Made by a program: the position numbers and the translations under genes. From positions 1-64,000 of IMG/VR virus record IMGVR_UViG_3300025316_000011: a DNA stretch of 64,000 bases; one strand, written 5' to 3'. The stretch is from a virus. Each line of letters opens with the position of its first letter. Position 1 is the first letter of the stretch. Below are positions 39,701 through 48,700 of the stretch, piece by piece. Under the pieces are notes generated by a model. It was not told the DNA's origin. It saw only the letters and a program-made list of their open reading frames with translations, and made no database searches.

Positions 39701-42700
39701 TTATCATCCATGATATCCCCCAAAATGTTCCGTTGCCTACCAATGACGGCATCCGTTCCCTGACCATAGGAGGTAACATCGAATATAGATACGTCAGCCT
39801 TCCCGTTTTTGTCAAATCCATGAACAACAACGATAGGGTCATAACCTTTTAAATCGTCTTTATACAATGACCTGAAACGTGGGTCTGCGTGTTCCGGCAG
39901 TTGGGAGTACCTCACTACGTCCATGGCTCCCTGTTCAATACCAAGTAGGTTGATAAGGGTTTTAAGTACCTGTGGGTTGTAGTCTTTTAATCCTACCGTT
40001 GAAGCAATATCAGAAATGGTAGCCTGTTTACTGTTATGAGTAGCAGATAACCCAATAGGGGTATTGGCAAAAGATATGAAGTTCTGTATAAGTTCAGGTA
40101 CTTTCCCGTCAATCATAGGATATTTGGGTGTAACCTGGTTATGAATGGCTTCTTTTAACTTCTCGTCAGTATCGTATTTGTCAGCAGGGAAAACAGTCTG
40201 ATGGGTTCCTTCGTTGTAATAATAGTTACCCCTTGCATTTACTCCCGTCTTTTTAACTTCATTGAAGATTTCATCGGTGACTTCTTCCGGTGTGAGTTTT
40301 GAGAACCGTAAAGAATCAGCGTGATCTGATGCTAAATGAAGTGTAAGGTCGCTAATGTCCAATACAGGCATCTTTGCGGATCTGCTTTCAGCCTTACCCA
40401 TTTTGTCAATGACTTTCATCTCGTCAGGGGTGAATGTGAACTTGTCTCCTTTTAATACCTGATTGGTGAAATCTTTAAAGAACTTTTCTAAGTCAGGGTT
40501 TCCAATGTCAAACCCGTCTTTTAATCCGAGTATGCCTTTTAACCCATTCCATAATTCGGTGACATAACGCTTCACGTTCTCATAGATACGTGTGGCGAAG
40601 GTTTTATCCGTCTCCGGTATCTTACTGTCACTTTCCCGTAAAAAGCGTTCTACGGCAGGAATAGAGGTAAACCCTCCCATGGTAGCCATCACTTCGTCAA
40701 TGTGCTGCTGCCCGTCAAGTTCGGGATAAGTAATCTTTATCTGTTCCGATAATTTGGCAACATCGTTCCCCCCCTGACTGATAGCATCCTTCACGTAGTT
40801 TTCAAATTCAGCATACTTTTCGGGATTACGTGACTTATACACGGCATTCCATATATGCTGTAACTCATGTACCCCTGTGGATGATGTTACCTTGTCAATG
40901 TTGTAATGTATTCCCTGTCCATCGACATATCCCCTTGCTGTTGGGCTAATACCTTTTTCCCGTAACGAATCGGAATCTTCCTTAATGAAGTTAAGTTGTT
41001 CAAACTGACCTTTTATTTTGTCAAGCAGGATTTCAAATGATTGTTGAACAACACGGTTATCTTGGATTTTGTTAAGGTCAATAGGCTTTTGAAATAGGGG
41101 CAATCCCTGTGCTACTTCATCACGCATTTTGGGGGTAATGTCAATAGAATGTTGAGTTGTTGAACCATTAATTTTACGTTCGGATTCTATGGCAATTTCT
41201 TGTAATGTCTTTTGTATTGCTTCCTTAGATAGTTGATTCCCTACATCTATCGGAATTGTAGATAGAACGTCATCATTCCATGCACGTAATTGGTAGTCTC
41301 CAGTATGAGGTGATTTAACCACAAACGAATCTGTAAAATCATTTTCATTTATAAGCCTTTTTGTACCAATATCTTTTGTTTTCACACTCCCCTTGCCCCA
41401 CAAACCTTCTGCAACCTGACCGACAATGCCTAATTTGCCTTCTGCCGGACTTCCGTAGAAACCTATCATGCCTTTGCCACCAACCTTAATATCCTGACCC
41501 GTCAAACTACGCAAAGTTCCTTTTGGTTCTTGTGCCATAAGTTTTTCAGCAACGTCCTTACCAATAATATCAGGCAAATCTTTAGGTTGAACTCCCGTTC
41601 TCTCTATTACAGTATTTCCATCATGGTCGTATGCTTTAAGATTGCTACCGCTATAATGAATTTCGTTTATTTTCTTTGACAAATCATACCGTTCATTCTG
41701 CTGTTCACCCGTTGTCCAACTGATACTTTCTGCACCTTCTTTTATAGCCTGTTTCAACGCAACTTTCAATCCAAGTTTTGTCCATGCTGTCGTTTCGGTG
41801 ACGAAAGGGGCATGAGTATGTTTACTCTTGTTAGCATCTTTATTTAAAGTTTCTAACGCATTTTTAATCGCTTCTTCTTTTGTATTTCCTGAATCAAACA
41901 CGAAATCTTGGGTTGCCCTGTCATACCCTTTCGGGGCAGTTATTTTCCAATAATCCTCAAATTTAGTTGGAGGTTCTACTATGAATCCTGTTGGTAATTC
42001 AGTTATGCTGTTGGGTTCTTTAAACCCTTCTTTTTTCCCTTTCTGCCCCCAATCTGACTGAATTTCATCAACAAATAAAACTTTCTTTCCGTTAACGTCA
42101 ACACGGGTGCTTAACCTTAAATGTGCCAAAATGTTATGTTCATCGAAATGGGATGAACGGTAATAAAAATCCCTGCTTGCTAACACATACGAACGTGTAT
42201 TGCGCTGTTGTGCATCGTTGAGTTCATCGTAAGGTACATTGTACTGTACGAAAGCCATTTGTTGAAGTTCATCGGTAGTAGGTTCCTTCGGTGGTAACGT
42301 TATCAATACCTCTTTGTAGTTCTCTTTGTCTCCGGGGAGTTGGTACGCCGAATATTTTGTTTGTGATTTTTCACGTTCTTCCTTACTTGTAAGTTTAGTC
42401 CTTATTTCATTATTTCTTAATTCTAATTTCACAAGTTGATCGAATGCTTTTTCTGGTATATATGTCGGTTTCTCCCCTCCATTTTTAATGAAATGATCTA
42501 CGTCACCCCATATTTCATCTGCAAAATGTGTGTAATTAGAATCCCGTTCAACTCTACTAAAAATAGCATTTTTTGCGTTTATGATTAAATCATATTCTTC
42601 TTGTAATTTAACCTCATTATCTCCTTTTGAAACTTCCCGAATATCAATCCGGTTATCCTTCATCCATTGCTGGATTTCCCCTCTACTGAAAGTCTTTGAA

Positions 42701-45700
42701 GGGTTAGCCTTTAACATATCATCTAACCCTGTATAGGTGAGTTCATCGCCCTTTACTCCCCGTGATCGTAACTGTTCGAGCCATTTGTTGCCAGTGAGTT
42801 TTTCCGCCTTAATATCCAAAACGGCTTTTTCAACGGGAGAATAGAACCCATTGATAACATCAAGGTATGGTGATAATGGCTTTACCGTTGAGGTATTACT
42901 CATGGTCCCATCGGTAGTAGTCTTTTCGGAATCAAACCCTCCATGCGGATAGCGTTTGTAACCTTCGCCACCGGCATAAGCCTTCATTTCCGTAGAAAGG
43001 CGGGAATATTCATTTTGGTCATTACCTATCCCATCAAGGTATCTGCCAAAGGCAGTAGATTGTTCATGTAACCCATTAGGCTTATCGTAGAACTCTTTTG
43101 GGATGATATTGATAGCAGAACCTTGTTTTGATTCAAGTCCGTTTGTGAGCAATATCTGATAGGCATACTTTGATTGTAAATCTTCCGGCAGTCTCTTAAA
43201 TTCATCCTGTAAGAACTCAACAGTTTTTGGGTCAGTTTCACTTATAAGTGAATTTCCCCTGAAACTACGGACAAACATGTTGTCGGTGATGCTGTCATAA
43301 AATTCACCAGGATTTCTTACCCCTATCTTTTCAAGTTCCCCTATGGCTACGTTTTTAGGCATATCGGCAATGCCTTTTAACCATGATTGGTATTTGTCAA
43401 ACCCTTCAACATATTCCTGCCTGTCTTTGGCTGAATATAAATGATAGTCCGTCCCGTTAAGGTCAATGGCTTTTTCCCCTATTGACTTCTTAAAGTACCT
43501 GTCAAGGAAAAGGTCATGGTATGGCTTACCTCCACCAAATTCATCCATTGCATGGTGTTCGATATTGGTAAGTACCTTGTTAACCTCTTTTGACGGGTCA
43601 AGTTCCGTCCGGGTAGCCTTGCGGGACAAATCAGGCATTTGATCTTTAAACCTGCCATGGTCAATATCATAAATCAGGTTGTCAATATGCTTCATGTCCG
43701 GCTGATACCTGCCAAACATCTTATTGACCATATCCATGAATGCCTGAAATATCCCTTTCGGGGTGTACCACGGGGACTTCTCCTTCTTTTCAAATGGTTT
43801 TTCAATGCCTGTCTTACCGATATAATGAGCTATCCATTCCTCTGCTTGTAGGTCGGTAATCTTTTTGCCCCGCCATTGTGGGGAATAACGCTTCATGGCG
43901 GTTTTGGATTCATTCATTATGATACCCTTACTTGGTTCATCCAAAAAGTAGTTATATACCATGTGGAAAAACTCATGCTTTGGTGATGTATATACAATCC
44001 CATCCCTCTGCATTTCAAGTCGTATCCTGCCATTATGAAGGTAGCCAAATACCTGTTTCCCGTCAATATTCAAAAACCCGATGCCATGTTTGTCCAGACT
44101 TTCACGAATATCAGCGGCAATGTCGGGATGAACGTTGGAATCTAACCAAGTGTTGAGGGTTTCTCGGCTGATTCTGCGGGTGTCTGTTTCACGGGATTCT
44201 TCAAAGATTGGCCCGTTTTCTTCTCCATTTCCATCCGCTGGTGCGCCACCCTCATTGCCAAGATTTGACTTGGGGTATACTTCGAGAACTGTTTTTTCAT
44301 CTGATAAATATTTATATAGGTTATTATAACTTTCTTCTGAAAATGGGAACCCTTGGAACTGATCTTTGTTGGCTTCAATTGATGATAACAGTTCTTCTTT
44401 TGTTGCCGTTGAAATATCAATCCCGTTATGTTTAACAAAAGTATCTAATGTCGCAAAGTCAGGGATTTCCGCATAAGCAGCCTTAATACGTTTTTTGCCT
44501 TCATTGATACTCATTCCCGTCTTTTCCTTATACTTGCGGGATATTTCCTTTTGGATTTCAGGAACTTTATCTTTAAATACGCTTTTGTCAGGATTGGAAT
44601 TGATAAAATCAATAACATCGTCAGGAGTTATATTTGAGTTATAACCCTCATTCTCTTCGTTTACAAATAAATCAATTCCTTTTAAATTTGTGTCATTTGA
44701 TTTATCAAGCAACCAATTTTTTTCTATCGGATGCTTCTTCTTAAACTGGCCTTTCTTTCTCCCTGACTTTTGTTCTACTTTAAGGGTGTTTTCATCCCCA
44801 AAACGAACATAACTCTTATATGAGAATTGTTCAGCTTCCAGCCTTTCCTGCCATGGTTGTAATCCACTTTGGGATGTCAACACTACCTGATCGTAGGCAG
44901 CAATTAAATCGTTAGGTGTAGCATACTTCGATTCAACCGCCCATTGAGGAAACTGTTCTTCACTGATATTTTCTGAATCGTTTTTCCTATCCTGTAACAA
45001 AGATTCAACTTCCGATGTTCTTGCGGCACGAATGGATTGCTCACGAGTAGTAAGCGTTTCTCCAGCAAATAACTTGTCCGCAATGGTGTTTAACCTTTTA
45101 TCAGAAACTACGTTGTTGTCAACAAACTCCTTATATTCTTTGGCAGGAACCTTTTCATTTTTGTCGGCTTTAATCTTTTCCTTTTCCTGATTTACGAAGT
45201 TAATAGCTTCTTCTGCACTTCCTTCACCTTTGCCAAATGTCACGGGAGGATTCGATTCCGGCCCCGCTTGAACAACTTCACCGGGTTTTATGTCATTAAT
45301 GAATACTGACGTATGTGGCAGCAAATCTAAGGTGTTGGTAAGGAATGTACCTGCCCTGCCAGAGAGTATGTCTGAAAGCCCGTATGCCTTGTCAAACGGC
45401 AACTCAACATTGCCAAGTTCGGATGATCTTTCGATAATCCTGTCAAACATTTTGGCATATCCTTCTTTGTTGGCAAACTCTTTTTTAAGTTTCAAACGAT
45501 AACCAGCAGCAGCGGTATCATATTCCCATTTGCCAAAATCCCCAATGATTTTACCTATCTCTTTATTCTTAAATTGCGCCCTGTTATTATGAATAAAATT
45601 GAAAAGCATGGTCCCGTCCATCTCCCCGTTTTGGGTAAGGTATGTGTCGGTATCCTTCCATGCCTTTAAAATATCGGCAATGGATTTCCCTTCGGCAGCG

Positions 45701-48700
45701 GCAACCTCCGACATCTTCAATGTACGCAGGATGATATAATTTGATTCAGAAATAATGGCAACAGGGTCATATTGGATAATGAGTTTCTGTCTCATTGTCC
45801 CTTTCTCATATATGTTCTTTGCGGTAGCCATGTTCCCAAAGACTACTTTCCCCTCCATTTTGCCAATCAACTCACTGACGGGGATATACTTTGTCCTGCC
45901 GTCCTGGTTTTTACCCGTAACAGAATAAACTTTATAATCATCTCCCAACGGGATATTGTTGGATAATACCACAGGGTCATTTGAGAACTTACCCCGGCCT
46001 TCGGTGATTAAGTCTTTTAAGGCGGCATTATGATCTTCTGAAAGTCCTTTATGTGGTTGGTCAAGCATCATAAGATACCTGAACTTTTCAGGTAATTCTC
46101 CCGTCTCATTAACCGATTTCTCTATTTCGGCAAATGCCTTTTCTGATAACCGGCTCCCCGTGGATCTCTTTAACTGATCGAGAAATTCAGCTTTCTTTGC
46201 TCCGTCTTTAAATGTGAATCTGACGGATAGCACATCATTCATCGTCACCTTATTCCCTAACGGGTCGGTCATATCCTGACTACGCAGATACACCAATTCG
46301 GGATTAAAATAGGCTGAAAGTGCATGGATATGCTTTGTGATGTCCTGTTTGGTAGTATGATCTTCGGCAGATACATCGCTGCCAAAAGTGTAATGAGTGT
46401 AAGCGTATGATTCCCCTGTTTCAGCGAATGCCGAGGTTTTCCCCTTTGCTACCTTCCCTACGGGTTTGGGAACATATTTATCCCTGTGGTTAGTGTCAAT
46501 GTAGCTGATACCGCTTATATCCATTTTTGACGGCTTCAATAACGGGTCGTCAATGTTAATGGCTTTAACTTCTGCTTCTGTGTCAGCTACCACAACTTTC
46601 AACGATATCCCGTCTTTGCCTACCGATACTATACGGGCATATCCTTTTGGGTCAATGGTTTTAAATACATCTCCTGCCGTTGGTTTTACGGTAACAGGTA
46701 ATATCTGGTCGGGGTCAGTTTTTCCCTTTACAGGTTCTACGGGTTTTACCCCCGTAGTCTGATCTCCTGTAACAGTCCTTAGTCTGTCAATTTCCCTGTC
46801 GTAGTACCGTTTGAGCAGGTCGTCCGGCAGTTGGGCCGGAGTTTCAACCCATGAGACATCTTCTTTACGGCCTTTGTTGAGATCGTCAGCTTTTCTATCC
46901 GGGAGTGCGACAAAATCACTTGCTCTGCCGGTGGCGGTATAGTAATCTGCATCGTTGCCATTCCTCTCAAAGCCGATATATACCTTCTTAAAAATACTGC
47001 CACGTATGGATTTCGGAGTTTCGCCATTGTCTTGTATGTCTTTATCGAGAACGAAAATGTTAGGATTCTTCTTTTCTTCTTCCGTCAAATCTTCGTAATC
47101 CAACGGATTAAGGATAAGTGCCTTTTCCCCTGATGGGTCGGCATAAAAAGCATCAACAACACCTTTGGCATCTTTAAAATACTGGATACCATTACCGTTT
47201 TCATCTACAAATCCGTTTGGCATGGCATCACCTATACCCCTAAACACATCATGGAGTACATTTACCAATGGGTTGTTATTGTTCTTCCTTTCGGTAAGGG
47301 TTAATGACTTTGCTCCTACCTTTGAGATATTGTCCGTCCCCTGACGGATATCACCCAAAAACAGGATGGTCCCTGATTTACCAAAATGGTTTTTAATCAG
47401 GATAATGTCATTGTCTGATAACCGCTGTGATTCGTCAATAATGATATGGTCCGCACGTTTTACACGTTCGATAAGGTCGGGACTATTCAGTACGTCCTCT
47501 AACCGCAGATATTCAGGCTTAATGCCTGATAACCCTTCACCAAGCGATTTCTCATTGCCTACCGATACTCCAATGGCAACAACGTCTTTGGAAAATGGTT
47601 CTTCTGAATAGTACGAATGAAGGTCGTAAAGTCCTTTTAAGAATGATGTGCTTTTTCCCGTCCCGCTATCTCCACCGATAAAAATGGAGTTATCCATAAA
47701 GACACGGTTCATGGCATCAACTTCGGCCTGTATCCCTACCCCTTTCCATGTGGTAAGGTATTTGGATTCCGCTTCAACAACTTTACCGAGTATTTTGTGT
47801 GCATTGCCATTATCATTCACCATAAAGGAAAAGGCAAGGCTTTGCGCTCCCTGAATCAACGGGTCAACGCTTTCACCTGTTTCGGTAAATGCTTTAAGCC
47901 TTGCTAACTCCATGCTCTTTGCATGAACGCCAAAAGTCTCAATGAGTGAATTTATGGTGTTGATATAGCCTACGCTTGTCCCGCCTTTGCGCGTTAAATA
48001 ATCATCTCCCGGTTTTAACTGATACAGGGCATCAAGTGACGATTTGTATTCTTTGTTATCGTAAAATTGGGTATTCAGGTAGGTATCTTCAATACCCTGC
48101 ATGTGACGATGCAATACAAGGTCGCTAATAAATGCTTCAAATTCTGGACTGTCAATAATCTTGTCCTGTAACTCAAACAGTCTTGATTTTATCTCTACAA
48201 TCTGGCGGTTGGCTTCATGTAACTTTTTACGTTCCCCGTCAGATAAGGTATATTTCATTTCCTTCCATGCTTCGGGAATGGATGGAATAGCCTTTACCAA
48301 GTCATTATATTCCGGCATAACGGAAACAATACCCTGTGCTATATTTTCTAAATCCCGCTTCGCTTTGTCAATACCCTGGATAAAGTATTTGTCGTTGTGG
48401 TTGTTTAACTTACTTTCATTAAGATCATCATACAACCTTAATATCGAATAATACCTATTGAGTAAGTTCAAATGCTTATTTCCCTGATCTTCCGATAAGG
48501 TAATGTCGTTTGGGGATAAATGAGGTTTCAGTTCGTCTTTTGCGCCAAGCAGATAGGCTGACCGAACAATCATTTTATTCTTTTCTACCTTGTCTTGTAA
48601 ATCCTTAATCTTTTGACGGATAACGGTAGGTTCGGAAGTGTCGGAAAACGACATATTGCTAATGGATAACGGATTATCACTGGTAATATCGTTAGCAATA

